Assembly (NCBI GenBank): GCA_963707435.1
Contig: CAVPPF010000004.1
Location: 186,001-250,000, forward strand
Length of the DNA stretch: 64,000 nt
Direction of reading: 5' to 3'
From: UBA4744 sp963707435
Lineage (GTDB): Bacteria; Actinomycetota; Acidimicrobiia; Spongiisociales; UBA4744
This document shows positions 7,158 to 16,237 of the stretch, in pieces. Every line of letters starts with the position of its first letter. Positions within the stretch are counted from its first letter, which is position 1. Made by a program: the position numbers and the translations under genes. The notes beneath the pieces are model-generated. The model saw nothing but the letters and a program-made list of their open reading frames with translations. It was not told the DNA's origin and did no database searches.

Positions 7158-9857
7158 TTATTTGTGGGTGATGGCCGACTGGGCGGCTGCCAGGCGGGCG
7201 ATCGGGACCCGGAAGGGCGAGCAGCTCACGTAGTTGAGACCCAACCGATGGCACAGGTCGATCGACTTCGGATCCCCTCCGTGCTCACCGCAGATGCCGA
7301 CCTCGAGGCCCGGGCGGGCAGCCCGACCTTCCTCGACGGCCCACTGCATGAGTCTGCCGACTCCCGGTTCGTCGATCGAGGCGAACGGATTCTCGGCCAG
7401 GATCCCCTCGGTGAGATAGTTGATGAGGAACCCCGACTCGGCGTCGTCCCGGCTGATGCCGAAGGTGGTCTGGGTCAAGTCGTTGGTCCCGAACGAGAAG
7501 AACTGCGCGTACTCCGCGATCTCGCGGGCCGTCAGTGCGGCGCGAGGGATCTCGATCATCGTGCCGAACTTGTAGTCGACTTCGACCCCCTGCTCCTTCA
7601 TAACGACCTTGGCTTCTGCCTCCAGCACCGTCTGCTGACGCTTGAGCTCGTTGACATGACTGGTGAGCGGGATCATCACCTCGGGGTGCACATCAACACC
7701 CTCCTTGCTGACGATGCAGGCGGCCTCGATGATGGCCCGGACCTGCATCTTGGTCAGATCGGGCATCATGATCCCGAGGCGCACCCCGCGGGTGCCCAAC
7801 ATCGGATTGGCTTCACGAAGAGCCTCAACCCTCCCCAGCATGACCTCGGTTTCGGCCATCTCGGCGGCGACATCTTCACCAGCCGCAGCTTTGATCCGCA
7901 GATCCGCCATCTCGGCAGTCAGATCCTCAAACGCCGGAAGGAACTCGTGCAACGGCGGGTCGATGAGGCGAATGATCACCGGATATCCGTCCATAGCCCG
8001 AAACAGGCCGGCGAAATCCTCGCGCTGCAGCGGGAGCAACGTGTCGAGCGCCTGACGGCGCTCGTCGTCGGATTCGGTGGTGATCATCTTCTGCACGACC
8101 GGGATGCGCTCCGGTTCGAAGAACATGTGCTCGGTCCTGCACAGGCCGATGCCTTCCGCCCCGTTCTGACGGGCGCGCTGGGCATCGAGTGGGTAGTCGG
8201 CGTTGGCCCACACTCCCAGAGTCCGGAACTCGTCCGCCCAGCCGAGGAGTTTGCTCAGCCACGGATCGGAGAGGTCGGGGATCACAGTTTCGAGAGCTCC
8301 GAGGAAGACTTCCCCGATGGTCCCGTCGATCGAGATCCAGTCTCCTTCTTTGACGACCTTGCCGTCCACGGTCATCTGCCGGTTGGCCATGTCGATGTCC
8401 AGACCGGCAACGCCGACCACCGCCGGCTTCCCGAACTGGCGGGCAACGAGGGCTGCGTGACTCGTCCGACCACCCAGCTTGGTGAGAATCCCCTCGGCGG
8501 CCAGCATTCCGTGCACGTCGTCCGGTTTTGTCTCCGGCCGCACCATGATGACTTTCTTGCCGTCCTCTTTGGCCCATTTCTCAGCGAGATCGGCATCGAA
8601 AGCGACCACGCCGACCGCGGCTCCCGGCGAAACGTTGAGCCCGGTGGCGATCTGGGACCCGGCCTCCACCGCCGCCGCCTTGGCTTCCACGGAGAACTGG
8701 GGATGTAGGAAAAAGTCAACCTGGTCCGGCGTGACCTTCATCACCGCTCTCTCTTTGGTGATCAGGCCTTCCTCGGCCAGATCCACGGCGATCCGCACCG
8801 CGGCCTGAGCGGTCCGCTTCCCGTCACGTGTCTGGAGAATCCACAGCTTGCCGCGCTCGACGGTGAACTCCATGTCCTGCATCTCGCGGTAGTGGTTCTC
8901 GAGGTTCTTGGCGATCGCTCGGAACTCCTCGTACAGCTCGGGCATTTCAACGGCCATGTCGTCCATCGCCTTGGTGGGCCGGGTTCCGGCCACCACGTCC
9001 TCACCCTGGGCATTGACGAGGAAGTCGCCTTCGATGTGATCGACCCCCGTCGTGGCATCCCGGGTCATCGCAACACCGGTCGCCGAGTCCATACCCATGT
9101 TGCCGAACACCATCGTCTGGATGTTGACGGCGGTGCCGAGGTCGTGAGCAATCTTGGCCGCATTCCGGTAGTCGAAGGCCCGCTTGCCGTTCCATGACTT
9201 GAACACTGCTTCCGTGGCCAGCCGAAGCTGCTCGATCGGATCCTGCGGGAAGGCCGGTGCAAGGCCCTTGAACTTCTCGACGATTTCCTTCAGAGCTTCC
9301 GGAGGAAGTGCCGCGTCGTTGTCGACGCCGTGCAGCTTCCGGTACTCGGCGAGCACCTCTTCGAACGGCTCCGTCTCGAGGCCCAGCACGACGGTTCCAA
9401 ACATCTGCACGAGGCGGCGGTAGGAGTCGTACACGAACCGTTCGTCGCCGATCAGCTTCACCATGCCGACCGCGACCTCATCATTGAGTCCGATATTCAG
9501 CACCGTGTCCATCATCCCGGGCATAGAGAACTTGGCGCCCGAACGGCACGACACGAGCAAAGGATTAGAGGCATCACCGAAGTTCTTGCCGGTCTGCTCC
9601 TCAACGTGCTTGAGGGCGGCAAGGGCCTGATCCCACATCGCTCCCGGGAACTTCGCGCCGGCTTCCAGGTATGCATTGCAGGCTTCGGTCGTAACGGTGA
9701 ACCCGGGCGGGACCGGCACCCCGACCCTGGTCATCTCGCCGAGGTTGGCGCCCTTGCCCCCCATCAATCCACGGACGCCGTCCCAGGAGCCTCCCACATA
9801 AGACTCGGCGGCCTCGACCTCGTCGAAGCCGTAAACCCACTTGCGCTCATCACCCAT
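7158..9857 (-). CDS. ppdK: Pyruvate, phosphate dikinase
   Basis: A full-length PPDK of 899 residues, interconverting pyruvate + ATP + Pi with PEP + AMP + PPi. The N-terminal ATP-grasp domain begins with GGKGANLGEM (about residues 33-42). The swivelling domain carries the phosphohistidine His467 in GGRTSHAALVARQFGKPAVVG. The C-terminal PEP/pyruvate barrel has RTEHMFFEPERI, the SFGTNDLTQTTFG motif and the acid/base cysteine in GICGEHGGDP. ATG 9857 has GAGAGG 8 bases upstream; a further in-frame extension to 9941 is unsupported. There is a 163-base leader between the upstream acetyltransferase gene and this start, containing the palindrome CTCCTAGGAG. It suggests reversible, PPi-linked glycolysis/gluconeogenesis. 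Confidence 0.97.
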   Translation of the reverse strand: MGDERKWVYGFDEVEAAESYVGGSWDGVRGLMGGKGANLGEMTRVGVPVPPGFTVTTEACNAYLEAGAKFPGAMWDQALAALKHVEEQTGKNFGDASNPLLVSCRSGAKFSMPGMMDTVLNIGLNDEVAVGMVKLIGDERFVYDSYRRLVQMFGTVVLGLETEPFEEVLAEYRKLHGVDNDAALPPEALKEIVEKFKGLAPAFPQDPIEQLRLATEAVFKSWNGKRAFDYRNAAKIAHDLGTAVNIQTMVFGNMGMDSATGVAMTRDATTGVDHIEGDFLVNAQGEDVVAGTRPTKAMDDMAVEMPELYEEFRAIAKNLENHYREMQDMEFTVERGKLWILQTRDGKRTAQAAVRIAVDLAEEGLITKERAVMKVTPDQVDFFLHPQFSVEAKAAAVEAGSQIATGLNVSPGAAVGVVAFDADLAEKWAKEDGKKVIMVRPETKPDDVHGMLAAEGILTKLGGRTSHAALVARQFGKPAVVGVAGLDIDMANRQMTVDGKVVKEGDWISIDGTIGEVFLGALETVIPDLSDPWLSKLLGWADEFRTLGVWANADYPLDAQRARQNGAEGIGLCRTEHMFFEPERIPVVQKMITTESDDERRQALDTLLPLQREDFAGLFRAMDGYPVIIRLIDPPLHEFLPAFEDLTAEMADLRIKAAAGEDVAAEMAETEVMLGRVEALREANPMLGTRGVRLGIMMPDLTKMQVRAIIEAACIVSKEGVDVHPEVMIPLTSHVNELKRQQTVLEAEAKVVMKEQGVEVDYKFGTMIEIPRAALTAREIAEYAQFFSFGTNDLTQTTFGISRDDAESGFLINYLTEGILAENPFASIDEPGVGRLMQWAVEEGRAARPGLEVGICGEHGGDPKSIDLCHRLGLNYVSCSPFRVPIARLAAAQSAITHK

Positions 9858-10020
9858 TGTCAAAACCTCTCGTCGTGGACGTGCATCGTGGAACCGCACA
9901 GGCGAGGTAACACCAAACTGACCGGTGCGGTCCGCTGCCACAGCCCCATGGCCCTCCTAGGAGTCCACCATATTCCGCTGTGCGCCACGATGTTAACGGG
10001 CCGGGTAGCTAGGGGGACCG

Positions 10021-10641
10021 TTACGGGGAATTCGTCGACGTTTGGACCGCTTTCGCGAGATCGGAGAGGGCCGCGGCCGGTGGCCACGAACCGAGTCCTG
10101 CCACAAATGAGTCCACGTCGAGAACGGCGTGGACGATACCGGCCGATACTTTGTCCACCGGGACGCCGAACTTCTGGAGGACCCCGAGCATCGGCCGGTT
10201 GTCGGACAACACGTCGAAGTGGAACTCGCGCACGTCGTTCACGTGACCGGCAATCGCGAGAGCCCGGAAGAGCACCTGTCCTATCCCCATTCCCTGGTAC
10301 TCATCGAGCACCGTGTAGGCCGTATCGGCCGCGTCTACCTGATCGGCCAGGCGTACGAATCGGGCGACCCCGGCACCGTCCAGCCCGTCCGGCTTCACCA
10401 CCTGCACGCCCCAGGCGAAGTGATTTCGATAATCGATCTTGCTGAAGTAGTTCAGCTCTCCGGCGGAGAGACGGGGAGTCGGAGTCATGAAACGCCGGTA
10501 CCGGCTCTCCACGGAGAGCCGTTCAAAACCCACGGCGAGTCTTTCCCGATCCTCGGGGCCGAGCGGACGCAGCGAAACGACCGTGCCGTTCGGCAGCGTC
10601 GTTTCAACCGGAGTCAGTTGGGGGAGATCGGTGGATCGCAT
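10021..10641 (-). CDS. GNAT family N-acetyltransferase
   Basis: A 206-residue acetyltransferase of the GNAT fold. Visible elements are the N-terminal strand GTVVSLRPLGPEDRERL, the central beta-strand pair ARFVRLADQVDAADTAYTV, and the acetyl-CoA pyrophosphate loop in DEYQGMGIGQVLFRALA (Q/R-x-x-G-x-G/A). FDVLSDNRPMLGVLQKFG is the usual C-terminal helix. This resembles the stand-alone or lysine-acetylase (Pat-like) GNATs common in Actinobacteria. The substrate is unknown. ATG 10641 is preceded by AGGA at good spacing. The gene runs towards ppdK on the same strand. Confidence 0.8.
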   Translation of the reverse strand: MRSTDLPQLTPVETTLPNGTVVSLRPLGPEDRERLAVGFERLSVESRYRRFMTPTPRLSAGELNYFSKIDYRNHFAWGVQVVKPDGLDGAGVARFVRLADQVDAADTAYTVLDEYQGMGIGQVLFRALAIAGHVNDVREFHFDVLSDNRPMLGVLQKFGVPVDKVSAGIVHAVLDVDSFVAGLGSWPPAAALSDLAKAVQTSTNSP

Positions 10642-10758
10642 CGCAGTTCCTGTGCTTGCAATTGTTAGCATACTGCAAATCCTGGCTTGCGCGGCAAAGA
10701 TTGCACACTGCTCCATTCGTCCGTCGGTTGTCACCGCCGGCCGGTAGCATCGCCGATC

Positions 10759-11268
10759 GTGAACGTCGAAGTCGTACGCAGCGACCGCAGGAAGAAGACC
10801 GTACAGGCTCGTCTGATCGGGAACGTCCTGCGGGTCGCGATCCCAGCCTCGATGAGCCGGGCGGAGGAGCTTCATTGGGTCGGCTTGATGAGGTCGAGGT
10901 TCGAACGGCGGATTGCTGCCGGGCCGATCGACCTGTCGAGTCGGGCCCGACGGCTCGCCAGGCTTTACGACCTTCCGGTGCCGGACTCGATCCGATGGGT
11001 TCACAATCAACGGACCCGATGGGGCTCCTGCACTCCCGGGGACCGGACCATCCGGATCTCCAGCCGGGTAGCGGGGTTCCCCGGCTGGGTGCTCGACTAT
11101 CTCATCGTCCACGAACTTGCCCACCTCCGCGAGCCGGGCCACGGACCAGCCTTTCGGGAGCTGGTAGATCGCTATCCCCGTGCCGAGCGCGCCACCGGCT
11201 TCTTGCTCGCCATGGGACGAGAATGGAACGATCCCGACGCCGTAGGTGTTGGATCCGGAGACGCCTAA
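10759..11268 (+). CDS. YgjP-like (M48-type) zinc metallopeptidase
   Basis: A 169-residue protein of the YgjP/DUF45 metallopeptidase-like family. The N-terminal RRKKTVQARLIGNVLRV is the family's beta-hairpin, NQRTRWGSCTPG is its conserved middle motif, and the zinc site is HELAH at residues 118-122, followed by the third ligand His in GHGPAF. It starts at GTG 10759. The physiological substrate is unknown; family members are often next to DNA-repair or helicase genes, but here it is followed after 9 bases by msrB, suggesting co-transcription. Confidence 0.83.
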   Translation: MNVEVVRSDRRKKTVQARLIGNVLRVAIPASMSRAEELHWVGLMRSRFERRIAAGPIDLSSRARRLARLYDLPVPDSIRWVHNQRTRWGSCTPGDRTIRISSRVAGFPGWVLDYLIVHELAHLREPGHGPAFRELVDRYPRAERATGFLLAMGREWNDPDAVGVGSGDA

Positions 11269-11277
11269 GGAGTAACC

Positions 11278-11691
11278 ATGCCGCCCGAGATTCCCGACGA
11301 CCAGCTGCCCACCACTGATGAGGAGTGGCGCCTTCGATTGACGCCCCAACAGTTTGCCGTCACCCGGCAGGGTGCAACGGAGCCGCCATTCTCGGGCGAG
11401 TACGTCCAGACCAAGGAGGATGGGACCTTCCGTTGTGTGGCGTGTGGCGCCGAGCTTTTCTCCTCGGACACGAAGTACGACTCGAGGTCCGGATGGCCGA
11501 GCTTCTGGGAGCCGACGGCCGACGATCGGGTCACGACGGTGGTGGATACCAGCCACGGTATGGTCAGGACCGAGGTTCGCTGCGCCCGATGCGACTCTCA
11601 CCTAGGACACGTTTTCGACGATGGCCCCCAACCGACCGGGCTCCGCTACTGCATCAATTCAGCGGCACTCAACCTCGATCCAACCGACTGA
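11278..11691 (+). CDS. msrB: Peptide-methionine (R)-S-oxide reductase
   Basis: A 137-residue MsrB that reduces the R epimer of methionine sulfoxide in oxidised proteins. The zinc-binding CxxC pairs are Cys53/Cys56 and Cys102/Cys105. SGWPSFWEP and HLGHVFDDGP are family signatures. The catalytic cysteine is Cys125 in RYCINSAAL. The start ATG 11278 follows AGGAG. It is cytoplasmic, as no signal peptide is present, and forms a short transcription unit with the metallopeptidase upstream. Confidence 0.95.
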   Translation: MPPEIPDDQLPTTDEEWRLRLTPQQFAVTRQGATEPPFSGEYVQTKEDGTFRCVACGAELFSSDTKYDSRSGWPSFWEPTADDRVTTVVDTSHGMVRTEVRCARCDSHLGHVFDDGPQPTGLRYCINSAALNLDPTD

Positions 11692-11742
11692 TCGTCCGAA
11701 CAACGCGATCGCCGCACGACTGCCCGACCTACAATCGCGGTC

Positions 11743-12495
11743 ATGACCCGGGTTATCGCCGTAGCCAATCAGAAGGGCGGAGTGGCCAAGACCACAACGG
11801 TCCATGCGTTGGGGTCGGCCTTCGCCGAACGGGGCCGCAACGTCCTGCTCGTCGATCTCGATCCACAAGCGTGCCTCACCTACTCGATGGGGATCGATTC
11901 CGAGCATCTAGAGCGCTCGATCCACGATGTCATGCTCGGGCGGACCACCGCCGCCAAGGCCATCGTCGTCTCCGACGACCTATCCCTGCTGCCGTCCACG
12001 ATCGACCTGGCCGGCGCCGAAATCAACCTGCTGGCCAAGACCGGTCGCGAGTACGTGCTGTCCAAGGCGCTCCAGCCGGTGATCAGTTCCTACGACGTCG
12101 TGCTGGTCGACTGCCCACCCTCGCTCGGAATCCTCACCATCAACGGCCTCACGGCAGTTCGTGAGGTGCTGATCCCTCTGCAACCCGAGACGCTCAGCCA
12201 CCGGGGTGTCGGCCAGCTGCTGGAGACAATCAACGATGTCCGGGCCTATACGAACAGCAAGATCAAGGTGCTGGGTGCCGTCGCCACCATGTTCGACTCG
12301 CGGACCCGCCTGGCCCGCGAGGTGGTTGAAGACCTCCCCAATCGCTACGGCATCGAAGTCCTGGAGCCACCAATTCCCAAGACGGTCCGCGTCGCCGAAG
12401 CTCCGGCGCGGGGCATGTCCGTTCTGCAGCACGCCCGCCGGTCCACCGCCGCCGAGGCGTACCGTGCCCTGGCGCAAACCCTGGAGGCCACGTGA
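11743..12495 (+). CDS. ParA/Soj family ATPase
   Basis: A 250-residue deviant-Walker-A ATPase. The signature NQKGGVAKTTT (residues 9-19, with both the signature and the Walker lysine) is followed by LLVDLDPQACLTYSMG and YDVVLVDCPPSLG. Proteins of this type position chromosomes, plasmids or protein complexes on the nucleoid or membrane. No ParB gene is adjacent and the flanks are housekeeping genes, so it is probably not the main segregation ParA but an orphan ParA-like positioning protein. It is translationally coupled (GTGA overlap) to a small zinc-ribbon gene. Confidence 0.88.
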   Translation: MTRVIAVANQKGGVAKTTTVHALGSAFAERGRNVLLVDLDPQACLTYSMGIDSEHLERSIHDVMLGRTTAAKAIVVSDDLSLLPSTIDLAGAEINLLAKTGREYVLSKALQPVISSYDVVLVDCPPSLGILTINGLTAVREVLIPLQPETLSHRGVGQLLETINDVRAYTNSKIKVLGAVATMFDSRTRLAREVVEDLPNRYGIEVLEPPIPKTVRVAEAPARGMSVLQHARRSTAAEAYRALAQTLEAT

Positions 12496-12788
12496 ATACC
12501 TCCGACCCGCAAGGCAAACGAGCGCTGTTCGAAAGCGCGCCCGGGACGGCCGACCAGGCGCCGACCGCACCAGGTCGGCAGGCTCTCTTCTCAACGGCCA
12601 CACCTGCTCCGGGCACGGTGGTCGTTGAGTGCTCATCGTGCGGTGAGCACAAACGAATCCAGGTGGGGGAAGCTGTTGCCCGGATACTGCGAGTCAGCGT
12701 GTGGGTCCCGTTGATCAAGTACAACCGCTGGATGCGATGCCCATCCTGTGAGCGTCGTACGTGGTGCCGCGTGGGCTGGCTCGATTGA
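12492..12788 (+). CDS. Small zinc-ribbon-like protein coupled to ParA-like ATPase
   Basis: A 98-residue protein starting at GTG 12492, overlapping the upstream stop by four bases. The N-terminal half is disordered and contains the repeated short motif R-x-A-L-F (residues 10-13 and 30-33). The C-terminal half has two CxxC pairs (Cys47/Cys50 and Cys83/Cys86) plus Cys92 in a tryptophan-rich end, consistent with one zinc ribbon. I do not recognise a named family. The overlap with the ParA-like gene suggests it is a cargo, adaptor or regulator for that ATPase (inference). Confidence 0.65.
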   Translation: MNTSDPQGKRALFESAPGTADQAPTAPGRQALFSTATPAPGTVVVECSSCGEHKRIQVGEAVARILRVSVWVPLIKYNRWMRCPSCERRTWCRVGWLD

Positions 12789-12853
12789 CATTGTGCGGAA
12801 TGACCCCTCGTGATCCTTCACGATCAGCAGGCGGAAGCGATACGATGTAGGCC

Positions 12854-13390
12854 ATGAGCGCAGCTCGGGGCGGTCGGGAGGACTCGCGCGTTAGGGAAAA
12901 CCAGCTGGAGGTCTCGATCGATGATCGAGGCGATGTCACGATCACGCTCGATCGGACTCACACCCTGCTGGCTGCAGTGCGCGACGCCCATCGGGCCCCA
13001 CCCCCTCCCCCGGCCGACGACGATCCTCGTCACGAAGTGTTTGAACGAGAGCTTCGCATGCTCCTCCGGATGACCCGGCAGGATTCCCACCACACCGAAG
13101 AGGAGCTTCTGGCACGACGCGACGAGTTGCTGGATCGCATCGACCGCCCGGACCACCTCGAGCCGGTATTCGACGAGATGATCGACTCGCTTCTGGAGGC
13201 CAGGACCGTCGATTCGTGCGTGGAAGCGCGATTCCAGATACGGTTGCTGGCCGCCGTGATGTCCGTCTACCGGCCCGATATCTACACGAGCGGGGCCCTC
13301 GAAATCGGCCAGCACTTCTACGGCCGTGCCGAACGCCGGCTGGTCGACGAGGGTGCCATCACCGACCACGAGTTGCAGCGAGCGCTCTAG
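12854..13390 (+). CDS. Conserved-looking protein of unknown function
   Basis: A 178-residue soluble protein with no recognised family. The first 55 residues contain a short beta-like segment (QLEVSIDDRGDVTITLD) and a proline run; the rest is predicted helical and charged (FERELRMLLRMTRQDSHHTEEELLARRD). There are no membrane segments and no metal-binding cysteine pairs. ATG 12854 is used. Codon use and the lack of a competing frame support a real gene. It stands between the ParA pair and an AlkA-like glycosylase on the same strand. Confidence 0.6.
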   Translation: MSAARGGREDSRVRENQLEVSIDDRGDVTITLDRTHTLLAAVRDAHRAPPPPPADDDPRHEVFERELRMLLRMTRQDSHHTEEELLARRDELLDRIDRPDHLEPVFDEMIDSLLEARTVDSCVEARFQIRLLAAVMSVYRPDIYTSGALEIGQHFYGRAERRLVDEGAITDHELQRAL

Positions 13391-13534
13391 GTCCTTTCCC
13401 GCTCCTGCCGGGTGCTCGCCACCCGGACACTGCACCGGTGAGCCGGTACCCTGATTTCCCTAACGGGCACAAACCATCGGGCCCCCGATACCTTCCGGAC
13501 CCGGCGGCACAGCCATTGAGGTGACCTCGAAAAC

Positions 13535-14410
13535 GTGAAGCAACGAAGTCTGGAAGGACCGGAGGATCTCGATCTCCGGCTGACTCTGGGAAGCGGAAAC
13601 GCCGACGCAGCCGCCGGGCGCGGCTGGTGGGCGACCCGCACCCCGGTCGGCCCGGCCACCGTCCTCATCGAACGGTCCGGACTCACGATCGACGCGACCG
13701 CGTGGGGCGACGGTGCCGAGTGGATCCTCGACCAAACCCCCCGGCTGCTCGGCTTCGACGACCACCCTGAAGACTTCATACCAACCCACCGGGTGCTCCG
13801 CGATCTCCAGAAGCGCAAGCGAGGCCTTCGCATCGGTCGAACGGACCGGGTCTTCGAGGCCATCGTCCCGGCCATCCTCGGCCAGAAGATCGCGACGAAA
13901 GAAGCACACCGCAATGAGCGGGCTTTGCAGCAGAGGTTCTCCGAGCCGGCCCCGGGACCCCTCAATCTGATGTTGCCGGTCGCTCCGCATGTCCTGGCCG
14001 ACATCCCCTACTGGCAATTGCACGAGTTGGGCATCGAGCAGAAACGGGCCGACCTGCTCCGCTTCGTGGCGAAACGCTCTCGCAGACTCGAGGAGATAGC
14101 GGACATGACCCGCGCCGAATCGTTCGCCCGGCTCACTGCATTCCCGGGGATCGGCCCGTGGACGGCAGCGCTCGTCCTGGGTGCAGCCCTGGGCGACGCC
14201 GACGCCGTACCGATCGGCGACTACCACATACCCAACACGGTGGCGTGGGCGCTGGCCGCAGAGCCGCGCGCCGACGACTCCCGCATGCTCGAATTGCTCG
14301 AGCCGTACCGTGGGCATCGAGGGCGGGTGATCCGCCTCCTCAAAGCAGGCGGTATCCGCGCACCGAAGTACGGGCCCAAGACGGCGTTGCGTTCGATCTC
14401 ACAAATCTGA
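13535..14410 (+). CDS. AlkA-like DNA-3-methyladenine glycosylase (HhH-GPD)
   Basis: A 291-residue base-excision glycosylase, starting at GTG 13535. The C-terminal half is a helix-hairpin-helix-GPD domain: the VPAILGQKIATKEA helix (about 111-124), the hairpin LTAFPGIGPWTAALVLGAAL (200-219) and the catalytic aspartate position Asp229 in PIGDYHIPN. The N-terminal 90 residues resemble the AlkA N-terminal beta domain. It would excise alkylated bases such as 3-methyladenine. Together with tag at 5.7 kb the organism has two alkylation-repair glycosylases in this window, not physically linked. Confidence 0.85.
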   Translation: MKQRSLEGPEDLDLRLTLGSGNADAAAGRGWWATRTPVGPATVLIERSGLTIDATAWGDGAEWILDQTPRLLGFDDHPEDFIPTHRVLRDLQKRKRGLRIGRTDRVFEAIVPAILGQKIATKEAHRNERALQQRFSEPAPGPLNLMLPVAPHVLADIPYWQLHELGIEQKRADLLRFVAKRSRRLEEIADMTRAESFARLTAFPGIGPWTAALVLGAALGDADAVPIGDYHIPNTVAWALAAEPRADDSRMLELLEPYRGHRGRVIRLLKAGGIRAPKYGPKTALRSISQI

Positions 14411-14447
14411 ACGGCCCCCGTCCCACTCGCGCCATACTGGTGGAACA

Positions 14448-15275
14448 ATGACGCAACGATTCGAACCGCGCCGGGAACGGCCCGAGCAAGCCTCCGGCGG
14501 CATTGATCGCCTCCCCGGCGAGGATCCGGTCCCCGCCGATCAGGCCGACAAGATCTTGCGACGCGCCATCGAGTTGCAGACCGATGAATCGACTCGCAGC
14601 GTCGAGCCCATCGATCGAGCCCGGCTCATTCGCATGGCCGGTGAACTCAACGTGGAACCCGACTTCCTGTTGCGAGCGCTGGCGGAACACCAGGCAGGCG
14701 TCTCGCTCGACGACCGTTTGGACACCGTCTGGCAGAAGGTGCTGGCCCCGGACAAGGTGATGGCCACCCGCGTCATCAGAGGAAACAACAGCCGCGTGGG
14801 AGCCGCCGCAGAGACCTGGTTTCGGAACCACGAGGGCCTCCGCCCGCGACGCCATTTCGAAGACGGCATCCTCTGGGAGAAAGACTCCCATCCCATCACT
14901 TCTATTCGCATGGGACTGAAGCTGGGTCAAGGCACGGGAGCGCTCCGTGACACCCGCGGGGTGACTCACCGGGTCCGGGAGGTCAAAGCCGGCGAGCAGT
15001 TGGTATCGATCGAAGCCAACACGGCCGGCTTGCGCAGAACAGGACAAGCGTTGCTGGCGACCGGCGCCGTTGCGACCGTCGGAGCCGTGGGCATCGGATC
15101 GGTCGCTTTCGGTGGCCCGCTCGAACCGGCCACGATCGCGGTTGCCCTCTCAACCCTGACGGTATTCACGGCGTCGACCATCTTCGGTGTTCGCATGGCC
15201 CTGAGCCGTCTCAAGCGCGGCATCAATCGCGCCCTCGACGCGGTCAGCGATGCTTTCATTCCGCCGCGCCGGTGA
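14448..15275 (+). CDS. Unknown protein with C-terminal membrane hairpin
   Basis: A 275-residue protein without a recognised family. The N-terminal 95 residues are helical and charged and contain LIRMAGELNVEPDFLLRAL, a pattern seen in helix-turn-helix-like or SHOCT-like modules. A beta-rich middle part follows (residues about 100-190). Two hydrophobic segments (about 198-222 and 226-246) form a membrane hairpin near the C-terminus, with a basic tail. ATG 14448 lies 38 bases after the glycosylase gene, so co-transcription is possible. Confidence 0.6.
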   Translation: MTQRFEPRRERPEQASGGIDRLPGEDPVPADQADKILRRAIELQTDESTRSVEPIDRARLIRMAGELNVEPDFLLRALAEHQAGVSLDDRLDTVWQKVLAPDKVMATRVIRGNNSRVGAAAETWFRNHEGLRPRRHFEDGILWEKDSHPITSIRMGLKLGQGTGALRDTRGVTHRVREVKAGEQLVSIEANTAGLRRTGQALLATGAVATVGAVGIGSVAFGGPLEPATIAVALSTLTVFTASTIFGVRMALSRLKRGINRALDAVSDAFIPPRR

Positions 15276-15325
15276 GGGTTGACACACCGGTAGGCTCACG
15301 TCAGCTACGTCGTTGAGGAGTTGCT

Positions 15326-16153
15326 ATGCCGTCACTGACCGGCAAGACCATGTTCATCTCAGGGGGCAGCCGTGGCATCGGATTGGCCGTCGCCAAACGG
15401 GTCGCACGCGACGGAGCCAACGTTGCCTTCATCGCCAAGACGGCCGACCCGCACCCGGCGCTGCCGGGAACCGTTTATACCGCGGCCGCCGAGATCGAAG
15501 AGGCCGGAGGGCGGGCTCTGCCGATCGTCGGGGACATCCGGAACGAAGACCAGGTCGTCGCAGCCGTCGAGGCGGCCGTAGAACTGTTCGGTGGGATCGA
15601 TTTCTGTGTGAACAATGCCAGCGCCATCAATCTGTCCAATACGCAATCGCTGCCCATGAAACGCTACGACCTCATGCAGAACATCAACACTCGCGGCACG
15701 TTCCTGGTGTCCAAGACCTGTATCCCGTACCTGCTGGAGAGTGAGAACGGCCACATTCTCACCCTCAGCCCTCCGCTCAACCTGGCACCGCACTGGTTCA
15801 AGAACCACGTGGCGTACACCATCGCCAAGTACGGCATGAGCATGGTGACGCTTGGTTTGTCCGGAGAGCTGGAGGACGACGGCATCGCCGCCAACTGCCT
15901 CTGGCCGAAGACGATCATCGCCACCGCCGCGGTCCAAAACCTGCTGGGCGGCGACCAGGCCATGGCCCAGTCCCGCCGGCCCGAGATCGTTGCCGACGCT
16001 GCCTACGTGATCTTGCAGAAAGACGCCCGCGAGAACACGGGTCAGTTCTACATCGACGAAGAGGTGCTGGCCGAGTCCGGAGTGACCGATTTTGACCAGT
16101 ACGGGTACGGTGACGCAGGGAAGCTCCAGCTCGACATCTTCCTGGATCAATAG
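15326..16153 (+). CDS. Short-chain dehydrogenase/reductase (HSDL2-like)
   Basis: A 275-residue SDR with the nucleotide-binding loop SGGSRGIG (residues 12-19), the NNAS strand motif, and the catalytic Ser (ILTLSPP) and Tyr-x3-Lys (YTIAK) residues. The substitution of the usual Pro-Gly stretch by ANCLWPKTIIATAAV and the ending with ENTGQFYIDEEVL are typical of the HSDL2 / human DHRS-like lipid-associated SDR subgroup. It probably oxidises or reduces a fatty-acyl-related or steroid-like alcohol using NAD(P); the substrate is inferred only from family resemblance. Confidence 0.82.
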   Translation: MPSLTGKTMFISGGSRGIGLAVAKRVARDGANVAFIAKTADPHPALPGTVYTAAAEIEEAGGRALPIVGDIRNEDQVVAAVEAAVELFGGIDFCVNNASAINLSNTQSLPMKRYDLMQNINTRGTFLVSKTCIPYLLESENGHILTLSPPLNLAPHWFKNHVAYTIAKYGMSMVTLGLSGELEDDGIAANCLWPKTIIATAAVQNLLGGDQAMAQSRRPEIVADAAYVILQKDARENTGQFYIDEEVLAESGVTDFDQYGYGDAGKLQLDIFLDQ

Positions 16154-16237
16154 CGGGCGGCCGCCAGTCGGCAGCAGCACAAGTTCTCGCGATGGCTGAC
16201 AGCTGGAGGCTGGAAACCGGGTCCTGATGGCTCTTAG

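Noticed and set aside
7164..8708. A 514-codon open frame opposite pyruvate phosphate dikinase
   Set aside because: It lies on the strand opposite a well-conserved enzyme and shows no family features; such frames are common in GC-rich DNA.
16154..16237. GCGGCCGC and short CAGCTGGAGGCTGG repeats after the SDR gene considered as a terminator
   Set aside because: Stems are too short and there is no T-run.
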